Shown: positions 45,333 to 56,929, numbered from the stretch's first letter. The stretch: 64,000 nt of DNA from Pseudovirgaria hyperparasitica (GCF_010093815.1 NW_022985551.1:1165311-1229310), one strand, 5' to 3'. Notes: generated from the sequence alone by a model not told the origin. Numbers and translations: made by a program.

Positions 45333-47111
45333 TCACCTCCGGCCAATCTTCCGATCCTCTCTCCTCCTCTTCTCCTTCTTCGCCTCTCTCCTCCTGTCCT
45401 TCCACGCCTTATTTGTCTGGGCTCTATTTTCCCAAAACTTACGCGCAAACTCGCTTTCATCCTTCTTGCTCTTCTTCCCTGTCGGAGTATGCTCAACACC
45501 ATCCTCGTCTTCCTCATCAGCTTCATCTATAGCAGCGCTGTCTCTCGCGCTTGGCGACAACTCGTCTTCTTCGGCGCTCGCATCGCGCCACGGCGCACGT
45601 AGTTTCTTGCCAATGGCCGCGGTGTCAGGAGTCGGGGCAGCGCTGCGCAGACCACGCCATTCGAGGTCTTGGCGCGTAAATGGAGTGTGGGGTGGGTTGT
45701 TGGATAAGTGGTCGTCAGCATCGGCATCATCATCCATCTCGGCAGAGGAGTCCTCGTCATCGGCACCTCCGCTGCCGCCGAAGAATGTGAAGGATGTCTT
45801 GATGGGCGCGAGCTGCTTTTGCTGTTTACCCTGGGTGGGGCTCTTGGGGCGTTTGAATAGCGCCTCTAGGGGATGGACGGAGGAAGAGGTTGTTGCTGTT
45901 GTTGGTGGGGTCGGGTCTGTTGTTATGATCTCAGGGGCAGAGGTGAGGATTGAGGAGGGTCTAGGGGTTGAGATTGGGGATGAGGGGGTCGATGCAACAG
46001 AATCCGCGGAGCTGACTGCGGAACTACTTGATGATACCACGGAAGAATCGCTGTCTTCGCTCTCGGTCGGATCAGGCGAAGATTGAGGTGCTGATTCTGG
46101 TTTCTTCCAAGGTTCAGTGGCTTCCCTTGTCTCATCGCCGTTAGTAGCGGTAGACTTCTTGTTTATTGATGGCTTATGACGATCTTGAAGATTGCTCCCG
46201 GTCGTAACAATCATCATGTCGTCAACTCGCTCTCTTTCGTGCTTCCGATTCTTTCTTCCGTCCTCTACGACATTACCATCTACATCGACCCAACCCTTCC
46301 CCTCGACGAATTCCGAGGCCGGCTTGGCATTCGTTCTTAGACCACTATCTCTAAGGAAAGTAGCATGCTTTTTCGTCCTCTCAAACTCATGCACGACAAC
46401 ATCGCGGTCAGAGGAGCTCTTGTGTTGATCTTTTTTACTCTTCTTTTTCGCAGCCTTCTCACTTACGGGACCTGCGTTCAGCGGAAGCTTGGTCCTGAAA
46501 AGCATTTCCGGCTCCTTTGTAAATTGCGACTTCTCCTGTAGCTTCTTCTCTTTGTTGCTTTTGCTTTCCTTCTTATCTTTGCTAGCCTTCTTCTTCCGTT
46601 CGCGGGTTGGCTTCGCAGGCTCTGTCCATCCACGTCTGACTTTGCGCTCATCCGGAAGCTCTATTCCATCCAGTACACCTTGCTGTTCTTTGTGTTTCTT
46701 CGACTTCTTTTTCGGCCGATCCTGTTCTTCTACATCAACGCCATCGGCCTCGCTTGCTCCAGCCTCGCGCTTCTTCTTCCGCTTCTCGGGCTTTGCCTCT
46801 TCAATCTGTACTTTTGAGCCCTTCAAGATAGAGCCGTTGAGCTTCTTCTTCAATTTAGTTGCTTCCATGGTGGGCAACTCAACGAAGCCAAAGCTCTTTT
46901 CCGGAAACGTTTGTACTGTGTGGTATGATATATTGGAAACCTGCTCCTGCAATGATGGTGGGATATATGTCTTCAGTAATTCTGGTGTGAGCGGTGATAT
47001 ATGAAGGCGAACGCGTTGAAGGGGATCTACGGTTGTGCCTGCGGGAAGTGCTGTGCTTTTGGAAGGAGTTGCGCCGGCGGTTGGGGACGTGAGCGCTTGG
47101 AGTGATGACAT
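45333..47111 (-). CDS. RRM-domain nucleolar protein, Nop8/NOL8-like
   Basis: A single-exon 592-residue protein. The N-terminal ~80 residues form an RRM-like fold: RVRLHISPLTPELLKTYIPPS (beta1-alpha1) and the RNP1-like KSFGFVELPTM, then LNGSILKGSKVQIEEAKP. Then come long Lys/Arg/Glu-rich stretches (KKKSKKHKEQQ, KKKASKDKKESKS) typical of nucleolar targeting, a conserved-looking middle (HEFERTKKHATFLRD, EGKGWVDVDGNVVE), a Ser/Asp-rich acidic part, and a basic C-terminus (FARKFWENRAQTNKAWKDRRREA) that resembles the end of Nop8/NOL8, factors in 60S ribosome assembly. Assignment is from architecture, so moderate. A 274-codon Ser-rich frame on the + strand is its shadow. Confidence 0.7.
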   Translation of the reverse strand: MSSLQALTSPTAGATPSKSTALPAGTTVDPLQRVRLHISPLTPELLKTYIPPSLQEQVSNISYHTVQTFPEKSFGFVELPTMEATKLKKKLNGSILKGSKVQIEEAKPEKRKKKREAGASEADGVDVEEQDRPKKKSKKHKEQQGVLDGIELPDERKVRRGWTEPAKPTRERKKKASKDKKESKSNKEKKLQEKSQFTKEPEMLFRTKLPLNAGPVSEKAAKKKSKKDQHKSSSDRDVVVHEFERTKKHATFLRDSGLRTNAKPASEFVEGKGWVDVDGNVVEDGRKNRKHERERVDDMMIVTTGSNLQDRHKPSINKKSTATNGDETREATEPWKKPESAPQSSPDPTESEDSDSSVVSSSSSAVSSADSVASTPSSPISTPRPSSILTSAPEIITTDPTPPTTATTSSSVHPLEALFKRPKSPTQGKQQKQLAPIKTSFTFFGGSGGADDEDSSAEMDDDADADDHLSNNPPHTPFTRQDLEWRGLRSAAPTPDTAAIGKKLRAPWRDASAEEDELSPSARDSAAIDEADEEDEDGVEHTPTGKKSKKDESEFARKFWENRAQTNKAWKDRRREAKKEKRRREDRKIGRR

Positions 47112-47432
47112 TTGCAGAGCCTAGTGCGCACAGTAGGCAAAAAGAGGCACAAACGTGGAGAGGCAGACGAGAATGAGTATGCAGCAGTATCTATATTGAT
47201 ACTCCGGCTGTAGAGCTGGGCGCGTAGAAGCGCAAGAGGTACGTCTCGTGTGGGGGAAAATAAGACTCGACGAGAATCGGAGGACGGTAGCTCCTTTGAG
47301 TGGCTAGGCTTTTGACAAGCTAAGCCAGGGTCTGCCGCGCGGGCCTCAAGCTTCGTAGATCAAACGTCAAGGGACAAGCGACCAGACAACATCTCGCAAG
47401 CGTGCTCACGGCGATGAGCTCGTCGCATACAT
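47112..47432. promoter_or_regulatory. Short divergent promoter
   Basis: About 320 bp between the Nop8-like gene (-) and a small membrane protein gene (+). It presumably serves both. No other content seen. Confidence 0.5.
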
Positions 47433-48052
47433 ATGATAGCTATGGGTAGCCAGTCAAGACTGTTATATCTCCTCATTGCGCTCTGCACAGTCGTTGCTCT
47501 CGTGTCCGCAGCCTGTGAGCCACCCCTCCTGCCGCAACGTGAAACTCCATATGCTAACACATGGACAACATAGCACCGACGTCTTTTTGCAAATGCACCT
47601 GCTTCACCAATAGCACGATCATCGCTCTGAATAGTCCCACAAGCGTAGAATCAGAACGTGGTCTGCTTGCACGTGAGAATATCGAAACGAGAAAGAGCAA
47701 AAGAACATGCAACGACTGTAATCGACAGTTCTGCTTAGGCTACAACTTGCCTATATGTAAGGGTGCAACAGAGGAGGATGTATTCACAACCTGTTTTCGT
47801 ATGTATATGCTCCCTCTAGAAATCGAGTCTAACGGTATTGCAGAAAGAGACTCGGCGAAAGACCAGGCAGTCGTCTTCATATTCATAATAGCCACGGCTG
47901 GATTACTCGCCTACGCAGCGATAAGACCTTGGATCGATAAATGGGTGCAGGTAATGTGGCCTAGCCTGTTGGAAATTGCCAAAACTGACAGTGTTCAGAA
48001 CGCGCGCGATAGACAGGCTTATATGCCCGTGTCGAACCAAGGCGACCAGTAG
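47433..48052 (+). CDS. Small conserved membrane protein with Cys-rich luminal domain
   Basis: Conserved in ascomycetes as far as I recall, function unknown. Exons are 47433-47514, 47574-47798 and 47844-48052, joined with GTGAGC..CATAG and GTATGT..TGCAG (both phase 1). There may be a further in-frame 48-nt intron at 47951-47998 (GTAATG..TTCAG). The signal peptide is SRLLYLLIALCTVVALVSA; the start at ATG 47433 (MIAMGS) or 47442 (MGSQSR) is open. Next is a luminal Cys-rich part: SFCKCTCF, TCNDCNRQFC, PICKG, TTCFQRD. One TM helix follows (VVFIFIIATAGLLAYAAI), and a short cytosolic tail. Type I topology is likely. Confidence 0.78.
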
Positions 48053-48221
48053 CGCACCAAACATTGCATGACAACAGAGGCAAGTTGGAGTTCCGGAGCG
48101 ATTGGTGACACTTTCGTCAATTATGTATTTGAATTGGAAAGGTCTAGCTTTGGGAGAAACGCCGCTCCGCATGGACAATGTACAAATCTTCGAAACCATA
48201 ATATACAAATTAGAATCGCCT

Positions 48222-49052
48222 TCATCGTCGTGTTAGCCAGTTCACCCAGCTTTTTGTTGTATCTGAAGCAGCATTCGCGACGTTTTCCCCTAATTGATCT
48301 AACTGCCCTCCAGTCTTTGTGCTCCGTGTTTGACTCGCGCGTCTTGTGTTTTCTTCGAGCGCTTTTACTATTCCGAGTCCCTCGCCCGTCTCCTGTGTAG
48401 TCCCACCGAGCGAAGTATCTGGAGCCGATGTCCTCATTAGAGCCTCGCCCAGCTTACCACCAACAGACTCCTCTGTTGACAAAGATCCAAACAGTGCAGA
48501 TTTTATCTTGTTACTGATTGCGTTTTTCTCCTTGTCCTGCCGCTTCTGTTCCTTCTCTCGCTCAAGCCCCAAGAGCTCTAATTGCAAGGGTGTTGCTGTG
48601 CCATTCGACTCTGCGTCGCGAGCTAGTCTGATATATTCGATCATTTCGATCTTTTGCTGCTCATAAAAGGCGTTTCGCTTTCTCCGGTTGTACGCCAGCA
48701 TGTCGATCGTCGATGCGGCGCAGTATACGAATATCAAGCCTGAGAATATATGAGTGGTGTTCTATTACAGCAGGTTGTATCTCCGGCACAAACCTGTAAA
48801 TCCGATCAAAGTAAAACTGAAAACACGATGGGAGCGATCTGCCCATACGCGTCCTCTTTGCACTATTCGATCCCATTGGCTAACCTCTCCTAGCTTTGCT
48901 ATTCTCGCAGCCTCCCGAAGGCGTCTCAGCTTTTGCTGTGGAGTTTCGCCTGGGGGTGCATCCGAAATACTTATGGTAGACGTTCTGCCAGGTTTTGCTG
49001 CATAGGGATTGGTCTGCGTGAATCGTGTGGCATCTTCAACAGTGCGCGCCAT
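48222..49052 (-). CDS. Cytochrome c oxidase assembly protein, COX14 type
   Basis: A mitochondrial inner-membrane factor of the fungal cytochrome-oxidase-assembly group, probably helping Cox1 synthesis and assembly. Exons are 48794-49052 and 48222-48739 (intron 48740-48793, GTTTGT..CTCAG, phase 1), 258 residues. Features: an N-terminal block MARTVEDATRFT, a conserved helix TPQQKLRRLREAARIAKLG, then RVWADRSHRVFSFTLIGFTG leading into one TM helix (LIFVYCAASTIDML), followed by NRRKRNAFYEQQK and a long charged coiled-coil C-terminus. Order and spacing match the family; the tail is longer than in yeast Cox14. It is convergent with the preceding small membrane protein gene. Confidence 0.78.
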
Positions 49053-49404
49053 TTGAACTTCAATGTCGAAATTGGGAGAGGAACGATGTGGTCGGCGTGG
49101 TAGACATGTGGCTACTGGCTTCTCAATGATGCTCTAGACTTTTTGCCGCATAAGGTTGCCAGTTTACATAGCTTAGGTAATAAGTGTTATGGCCTCAGGC
49201 ATTTATATCAACATCGACTGAACGACCGCATACCTTCTTACCAATGGTCTGAGCCCAAGGCCATGCTCACGATCTGTTATAACGCCCCCTTGAATTCTTT
49301 CTTTTTCTTTCTCTCCTAATTGACTATGTCCCAGTCCTAACGTTCTGCGTGAAATCGTCGTTGACTCAAGCCTCAGCTTTAATTACGGTTCCGCATTTTC
49401 CATT
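49053..49404. promoter_or_regulatory. Short divergent promoter, COX14-type / DUF2458 genes
   Basis: About 350 bp between divergent genes. It contains pyrimidine-rich text (TTCTTTCTTTTTCTTTCTCTC around 49297) shortly before the + strand gene. No further gene seen. Confidence 0.5.
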
Positions 49405-50324
49405 ATGGACAGTAATGGCAGTAATGGCAGTAATGAGGCTCCCGCAGATTTGGCTTCCATCCTTGCCACTCTTGCAGCTCTGGCTCCGCAGAAAGGGCAG
49501 CCTATTTCGAATATCACTCCTGGTAATAGTTCCTTAAATGCCAGATCTTTCACAGATACCCAATCGAATGCGACCCGAAGTGAGTATCCGGATCATGTCT
49601 CGATACGGAACGATCCAGGCCGTTGCCCTACTACTTCTGAAGAAGCCGTATATATTCCTCAAGGACGTCAGAGCTTTCATGCACAACTGTCAACTCCTGA
49701 GCCTCGTTCATACACCCCACCACCGATGGATCCAGCCACAATCATTGAGTGGCCACAGGGTCTTCGCTGCGTAACAAAGATCGCGTCTCAGAATCCGATG
49801 TTCAGAACCATCATACGTAAAGTATGTTCGGAGCTTCCAGCTTCTCATTGAAAGTAATTGACTTTCCTAGATGATGGCAGAACAAGAAAGGCACGAGACA
49901 ATGTGGTACGTCATTTGTCGCTAGTCCTTCATTATGGTTCTGGTATCAACTTCCTAGTTAGGTGGAATGGTAGGCGTAAGCTACTCGAGAGTCATGGGAA
50001 CCCGTCAGCTAAGAAGGTCTGATCCTATAACTTCCCGATCAGAGATGTCGTCTGACTTTTCAGAGATCGGATGCGGTGAACAATGAGCTCAAGAGATATG
50101 ATCTAAAGGTCTACAAGGCCACCCAAAGCATGGTTCAATCCATGTCCGGAGAGCTGAAGAGTCTCGGTGTGCCGTTCTTCGGCGTCAGAAATGGTCTTGT
50201 TATATCTACGAGATCTAATTCGAAGAAGCAGCACGAGGGACCCCCGCAATCGATCACACCAGAGCAGCTTTTACAGCTTCAGCGGAAAATGATCGCACAC
50301 CTAGTGGACATGTACGGTCCATAG
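49405..50324 (+). CDS. DUF2458-domain protein
   Basis: A conserved fungal protein of unknown function. Four exons: 49405-49821, 49871-49905 (35 nt), 49962-50016 (55 nt) and 50064-50324, 255 residues. All phases agree (GTATGT..CCTAG, GTACGT..TTAG, GTCTGA..TTCAG). The N-terminus has an SNG SNG SN repeat coded by a 9-bp tandem repeat. The domain starts at ATIIEWPQGLRCVTKIASQNP, continues through IRKMMAEQERHETMWW (across the microexon) and LKRYDLKVYKATQSM, and ends with LKSLGVPFFGV. The central part is predicted to be helical/coiled coil. Because two internal exons are very short, the gene is easily mis-called. Confidence 0.85.
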
Positions 50325-50957
50325 CGTGCGTATGCTATCATACTTTCTAGAATACCTTTTTGGAGTCTAAGCCGTAATTTTGAAGTACAGGAAGGGTGGG
50401 TGTAAGATGAATGAAGTTCCTCAGGTTCTGAGAAGCTGGCAAAGCCCAGTACTATATTAGACCTGTCAAATAGGAGTAGACAATTGTGGTGTATAAGGTA
50501 TGAATTCTCTAACCCGTGTAACGCTAATTACCACTCACAACAGAACTAGAACGTGGTAATCATAAGCGGCGAATGATAAATTTCCAATAGAGAGATCTTG
50601 TATCTTGTTATCTGCTTAGCTGTGCGTGTACTATTATATTCGCAACGGTGAACTGAGTCACTCAACCTATTATCATGGCCAATTTCTCGGAAATAATCTG
50701 CGTTCACTCACCGCTTAGTTTTGTTCAATTCCCAACCCTGGTGGCGCTGAAAAGTGAAGTGATCGAGTCCAGACCAAGGTAGTACGAACGGCATGGATTT
50801 CTACCAACACTATATTTGTCGCCCTCCTCCCTTGTAACTCCAACAACTTCCCGTCACTCTTTCTTTCAACGTTACTCTTCTTTGTTCAGCTTAGCTAGTC
50901 CCGGAGATCTGTTCATTCTACTCTTTCATACTTAGCTTGAATCCTTCCGCCGCAAAT
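50325..50957. promoter_or_regulatory. Intergenic region with CT-rich leader of the GPI-type protein gene
   Basis: No gene. AT-rich to about 50760, then a pyrimidine-rich leader at about 50820-50935 (CCCTCCTCCC, CTCTTTCTTTC), typical of strongly expressed fungal genes. Confidence 0.5.
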
Positions 50958-51958
50958 ATGAAGCTACAGCTGTCTGTCTTCGCCTTGGTGGCCGCACTCG
51001 TTGCACCTATCATCCCCGGCGCCCAAGCCTTGAACTCGGACATCGTGCAGGTGGATGATGGTGCCCGTCAGCTCACGTCCAGCTTTATTGCTATCGGAAA
51101 AGGCGACGATACCTCCGCCGATCCGGGTACTCCAATCTGCCTAGGCGACAGTCAGGCCTGTGGCAAGGGATGCTGCCCAAAAGTCAGAGTATCTCCCTTT
51201 CTTCTTTGCATTCCTTTGGACTGATTAGATCAACCATAGGAGGTACTCGGTTCTGCAACAGCTGCCGCGAATCTCCTGGTTCATCAAGCGCTCAGACGCG
51301 ATGACGTTTCAACCAACATCATCACGAAGACCGTGTACTATGCATCTGGCCACGAGGTAAGCAAATCACATAGATTTAGATTTGATGTCCTTGCTGATAT
51401 TTCGCACAGCCCGCAACTGCTACCACATGTTTGGCCTACAACTTCTGCTCTGTCCAGGCGTGGGCATCGACTGAGAGCTATAGCCTCACCTACCTCTGCG
51501 ACAAGATGACCACTGCAACGCCCACTGTCGCTCAGACATGTGCATCGTACTCATTCTGCACTGCGACAGCCTGGAGCGGAACTTCTAGCTATCCTATCAC
51601 TCATATTTGTCACGTTGGACATCCCACGATCACTGTCAGTTTCCCGGACAATACTGGTCATGTTTCATTCCAAACCACCGCTCCCAACGCCACCGGAACT
51701 GTCACTGTCTATGAGACCGATATTATCCAGACCAGTTTCCAGGCAACCTCTACCAGTCCGATCTGCTCGGAGGCCACCCAGACTCTTGCACCTTACGGAT
51801 CACTAGTCGTACACAACACTACGTCCATCATGTCCACTCCAGCTCCTCCAGTCCTCACTGGCTCTGCCGGGTCTGCCGCTCCTAGGGTCAAACAGGGTAT
51901 AGCCTTTCTCCTCGGTTTATGCACTGCTACTGTTGTGTACCTCGTGCTTATGGCCTAG
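50958..51958 (+). CDS. Secreted, probably GPI-anchored cell-surface protein
   Basis: Not assigned to a family. Exons are 50958-51182, 51240-51356 and 51410-51958, 296 residues. Intron 2 is GTAAGC..CACAG, phase 0. The first donor may be 51183 (GTCAGA) or 51189 (GTATCT), two codons apart. The start MKLQLSVFALVAALVAPIIPGAQA is a clear signal peptide. A Cys-rich part follows (PICLGDSQACGKGCCPK), then two similar Cys/aromatic units, TTCLAYNFCSVQAWASTESYSLTYLCD and a second of the form TCASYSFCTATAWSGTSSYPITHICH, evidently an internal duplication. A Ser/Thr/Pro-rich region precedes a C-terminal hydrophobic tail (GIAFLLGLCTATVVYLVLMA) after small residues (GSAGSAAP), which fits a GPI signal. Likely at the wall or plasma membrane. 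Confidence 0.8.
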
Positions 51959-53942
51959 GATCCGTCCTAGTAGATCTAGCAGCGTTTCGTTTTCTTTCAC
52001 TCGTGTTGTAGTTTGCCGATTGTGTGGGCTTAAGGCTGTTGAAGCCCAAGTATTAGTGCTTGCCAGCGCAGCTTGACGCTAGTTCCATAGCAATGATATG
52101 CAATGATATGCAATGTTTGTCAAATTATCTTCGTGAGTGACCTACGGTTGCTCGTCTAGAATGGCATAGTGATACGTTAGTTTATGGCCACAAGTATCGG
52201 TGGTGAAAGTGATAGCGGGCTGCGGATCATTAATTCCTTTATAGCCAAGACAATACATGACTGTTTCTACTCAAGTTTTATCGCTTGAGCATATAAAGAT
52301 AGCTACAGGAGTTTTGTTTACCCTGATGGCGTGGTCTACAATAGTAAGCTCAAGTTTCCATGTTGGAGAAATATTATATATAGCACACACGAATCAGCGA
52401 TGCGGTTCTTACCGCCGACTCGGACACTATTCCAAATATGGACATATCGATGGCGAGTCCTAGCCTATACTTGACCATCATGCAACATGTTCATCATATC
52501 TATGGCAGCTTTGAGCTCTCTCTCAGCGAAGGAAGCCTTATGTTTGGCACTCTTCACGTCCTTGTAATTATTGGCAGGAGCGATCTGTACTCTTGAACAC
52601 AGTCGGGTCAAAGCTTCGGCCTTGAATCCATGAGTCGTGCATCAAACACCCGTAGACCGTGTACTTAGCCACAAAGACTATCTCGGGATACCACGCAACA
52701 AGGAAATAGATGCCTTGATTCCTCATCTCACATCAGCGAATTCTACGGTTATTTATGGCGGAATGATGAGGGATCGGTTCTCGTAGAGGCTGAGAATATC
52801 GATAGCCAATAGACCGAACCAGAATTCTCGAGCCCACAAGGAACGAGGAATTGCGTCTCGATTGAGCAGAATTGACGGTTCGGTTCACACTCGTCACAAA
52901 GTGTACCGTGGCTATGGCTAGGCAAGGAACTCGCGGCATCAACCTCGCCCTCGCCCTCGCCTCCACATCGACCGCCAGTTTTCACGACGATCGCAAGGCC
53001 CACAACAGCCAGATTCATGCGATCGACATGGCAGGATCTGCTTGGTTCATCAACACCAACACAAATCCTTGGCTGCCTTGTACGTCGTTCGATTTGGGCA
53101 CTCCCAAGTTCCAACAGCGTCCCGAGGAAGTCCTCTAGTGTTATCCATCCAATTCGAGGGCCAAGGCCCGTGTTCCAGCTACTTCACACCGGTATTTGAT
53201 GACTTGGGAGATGGACGGATCTGCGATCAGGGAAGATGAAGGGCTTTTCTCGCGAACAAGCCTAGCGAAACGATCGAGCAGGGATGACGACGCATGGCTT
53301 GCTGGGGCGTGAAGCGTGAGGGCGCGTTGTGGGTTTGTAAAACGGTACCTGCGCCTCCAGAATGGGCCTTACAGGTTTCTAATTGGCTGAAGTTGGGTGG
53401 GCACGCCACCATGTTTCAGCGCCGGCACGTAACACTGCACTGGCTGTTCACCCCCTAGAAAAGTTATCACGCATAGGGAGCAACTGAAGAGAGAATTTGG
53501 GGAGGGGAGGGGTCCATCTTGGGACGTGCAAAAGGTTTTGCCTATCTATCGCCGGTCTCAGTCTGATGCCTCACTTTCTCCTTCATACATCAACTCTTCC
53601 TCGCGCCGATTGTATCTGCGTGCTGGCCTGCCTCTTCTCTTTTATGTCTCTTTTGTGCGTCTCATAGCATCAATCCAACACACACATTCGCTTTCCATCT
53701 ACCTTGGGTCGTTTGGACACTCTATCACACGACTACCTGCATTTGCGTCATAGATCTACATTACGTGCTGGACGCCTACATTCTCTTGAATATTCCCAAC
53801 TGCACAGTTACACGCCTTTCTCATTTTAGCTATCAATCGGTCCTGGGACCACGGTCACGATATATCACTCTTCTCTTACGATACAACATAGAATCACCTC
53901 ACGAGCAGCTGGCCTAGTCACCACCATTGATCCGACGCTTCG
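51959..53942. other. Long intergenic region and leader of the MscS gene
   Basis: About 2 kb without a supportable gene. Overlapping frames at 52730-53240 on both strands have no features. A short direct repeat of ATATGCAATG lies near 52097-52113. From about 53570 to 53940 the text is pyrimidine rich and looks like a long 5' leader of the channel gene. Confidence 0.5.
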
Positions 53943-56929
53943 ATGTCGAGTCAGCCTCAGAGACAACGGTCACTGTCTCCAACCCATTTCAAGCAGTCCA
54001 GGCACGGTTTTCAGCCCCTGAACGACGTCCCCGAAAACAGCACTATGTCGCGTCACAACGACGGCATGATGGATATCCCGCTCCAGACGGTAGTGAGCCA
54101 TGGATCGACTGGACTTCGCAGCAACCACACCCCGAAATCACCAATTGGCCAATCACAACAAGGAACATTTTATGAAAAACAAGAGCAAGACCAGGATGAA
54201 AATGGACACGGCGGCAGGAGGAAACTGGCGAAAGTCGACTCAAAAGGCCGCAAGATTGGCACTGGGGCTGACGGAGAAGACGACACCCTCACTCGCATGG
54301 GTATGATATACACCAAGATTTTACACTTTAGTGTCATCACTCGTTACTTGATCTATGTCCTTCCTGTGGCTGCTATTCTGGCTGTACCACTCGTTGTAGG
54401 TGCAACCGCTGCACCTCGCGCACATATTGGCGGCGTCCGATTGGTCTGGTTCTGGACTTGGATTGAGGTCGTTTGGCTCGGACTGTGGGCGTCAAAGGTC
54501 GTCGCTCACTTTCTTCCTAAGGTCTTCCAGGCGCTCATGGGTGTTGTCAGTGCTGGCACGCGTAAATACTCCCTCGTTCTCAAGGCCGTGGAGATCCCAC
54601 TCTCGCTTGTCGGCTGGGCTGTCGTGGCTTTAACCACTTTCAAGCCGGCCATGCAAGCAACGCTTGACCCGAGTAAAGGAGATAGGCTGCGCGGGTGGCA
54701 GGATGTGATGATCAGAGTTCTCGGCGCGTGTTTGGCTGCGACTATCGTTCTGCTTGTGGAGAAGCTTCTCATTCAGCTCATCAGCATCAACTATCATCGT
54801 AAGCAGTTTAACGTCAAGATCAAGGATTCAAAACGTAACGTTTCGAACTTGAGCCTTCTATACGATGCTTCGCGGGCGTTGTTTCCTATGTACTGCCGCG
54901 AATTCCAAGAAGAGGACTACATCATCAACGACTCTCTCGAATTTGGCATGGGCAGCCGGACCAATAGTGGAAACCAGAAAAGACCTGGCTCTGCCAATCC
55001 AACCAGATTGCTTCAAAATGTCGGCCGTTTTGGGGATAAGATCACTTCGGTATTTGGCAATGTTGCTCACGAGATCACTGGAAAGAAGGTTTTCAATCCC
55101 AATTCGGCTCACTCCATCGTCGTCGAAGCATTGGAGAAGAAACGTACATCCGAAGCATTGGCCAAACGCATTTGGATGTCACTCGTAGTCGAGGGTAGGA
55201 ATGCTCTATACGCAGACGATATTGCAGAGGTGCTTGGCGCCGATCGCACTGCTGAAGCCGACGAATGTTTCAGTACCCTCGATCGTGATGGCAATGGCGA
55301 TATCAGTCTTGAGGAGATGATTCTTACCGTCACTGAATTGGGCCGTGAGCGAAAGTCCATTGCTACCAGCATGCACGACGTTGATCAAGCCATCAACGTG
55401 CTTGATGGTTTACTTTCCACTGTGGTGTTGATCATCGTTGTTTTCATTTTCAGTAAGTTGGCCGCATCATTTGTGTACTTGTCCAAGGCTAACATTTTAC
55501 AGTTGCATTCCTTAACACCAACTTCGTCACAACTTTAGCGACGGCCGGTACAGCGCTCCTGTCGCTTTCGTTCGTTTTCGCTGCGACTACACAAGAGGTC
55601 CTCGGTTCCTGTATCTTCCTCTTCGTGAAACATCCTTACGACGTCGGCGACAGAATCGATTTGACTAGCGGCACGGACAAGCTTGTCGTTGAGCACATTT
55701 CCTTACTCTTTACCACATTCCGTCGCGTCACAAATGGCAAGGTTGTTCAGATCCCTAATATCGTCCTGAACGGCATTTGGATTGAGAATATCTCTCGCAG
55801 CAATGCCATGCGGGAGACAATCTCCATATTTGTCGCCTTCGATACAACCTTTGCGGACATTTCGCTCTTGAAGAACGAAATGCAGAACTTCGTTCGGGAT
55901 AAGGAAAATGCCCGAGACTTCATGCCGGACGTTGACATTGATGTCGCAGATATCTGCGAAATGAACAAGATGGAACTGAAGTGTGAGATTCGTCATAAGA
56001 GCAATTGGGCAAATGGCGTTGTCGCCGGTACCCGTCGCTCCAAGTTCATGTGTGCCCTCGTCCTCGCTCTCCGCAAGGTACCTATCTATGGCCCTGGCGG
56101 CGGTGACCCAGCGTTGGGTGCAGTGGGCAACCCCTCATACTCCGTAGCCGTCAGCCACGAGCAAGCCGAGCACCAAAAAGAGCTTGCGTCAAGGACGAAA
56201 GAAGAATCACGTATGGTTCCCACCGCAAAGACAGGTCTCACATACCCCACGGACACGCATGGCAAAGCCGCTGCAACCGCCACTGGGTTTAACAACCTCG
56301 CCCCATCTGCCGAAGCCAATGGTATCAGCAACTTGACAGCGCGCAATGTCGCACTTGATCCAGCACGTGATGACGCCTACTCGCTCCGCGACGATGCGGC
56401 CTCCATGGGCCGCCCATCAATGGACCGTCATTCCATGGACGCCGGCGCAGAAGACTCCATGCAACTCCTCCATAAGGCCCCCTCATCCGCCTCCACTGGT
56501 CGCCGCCGAGCCGCATCTCGCGTCGCAATGGCTGTCCCATCCGTGCCCTTCATCGCCGAGCCCCGACCCCCTACCGGCGGATCTGATTACGCCGATGTCC
56601 CTCCCGCGCGAAACCTGACCCAACAGCCCTCCGCGTCTGCTTTGGGCCGCAGCACAAGTCTGGGCTCTCCAGCCTTGCATGGTAGTCAGCGGTCCGGAGA
56701 GCAGTATGCCGGCGGTGCGACTACGCAACAGCAGCAGATCCGGGGAAATCCGTTTGCAAACCAGCCAATGACGCATTTCCAGTCGACGCCAGAATATCCT
56801 AGGCAGGAAAGTCCACCGGGCGCTTCGACGGGAAGAAGAGTGAGCGGAGAGACAGCGAGGCCCGGGCCAGGGCCGTATGCGCAACCACCGGGTGGACCAG
56901 GCGCATACAGGCCTTACGGGGGCACGTAG
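53943..56929 (+). CDS. Mechanosensitive ion channel of the MscS family with EF hand (Msy1/Msy2 type)
   Basis: Fungal MscS-like channels sit in the ER or plasma membrane and release ions under hypo-osmotic stress, with calcium control. Exons are 53943-55452 and 55503-56929 (intron GTAAGT..TACAG, phase 1), 978 residues. The N-terminal ~125 residues are disordered. TM helices follow (YLIYVLPVAAILAVPLVVG, VWFWTWIEVVWLGLWASKVV, LVGWAVVALT, VLGACLAATIVLLVEKLL). An EF-hand loop (DRDGNGDISLEE, all ligands present) lies just before the pore helix (LDGLLSTVVLIIVVFIF). The MscS beta domain includes SFVFAATTQEVLGSCIFLFVKHP-type text and QIPNIVLNG. A ~250-residue Pro/Ser-rich cytosolic tail ends the protein. 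It is intact. Confidence 0.95.

Noticed and set aside
45262-46086. 274-codon Ser-rich open frame on the + strand
   Set aside because: Antisense to the acidic, Ser/Asp-rich part of the Nop8-like gene; Ser and Leu runs are what such antisense text yields.
52087-52113. Short direct repeat of ATATGCAATG
   Set aside because: Only two to three short copies in AT-rich intergenic DNA; not a CRISPR or meaningful array.
52730-53240. Overlapping frames on both strands, up to 121 codons
   Set aside because: No domain, signal peptide or splice support; both strands open over the same bases suggests chance.
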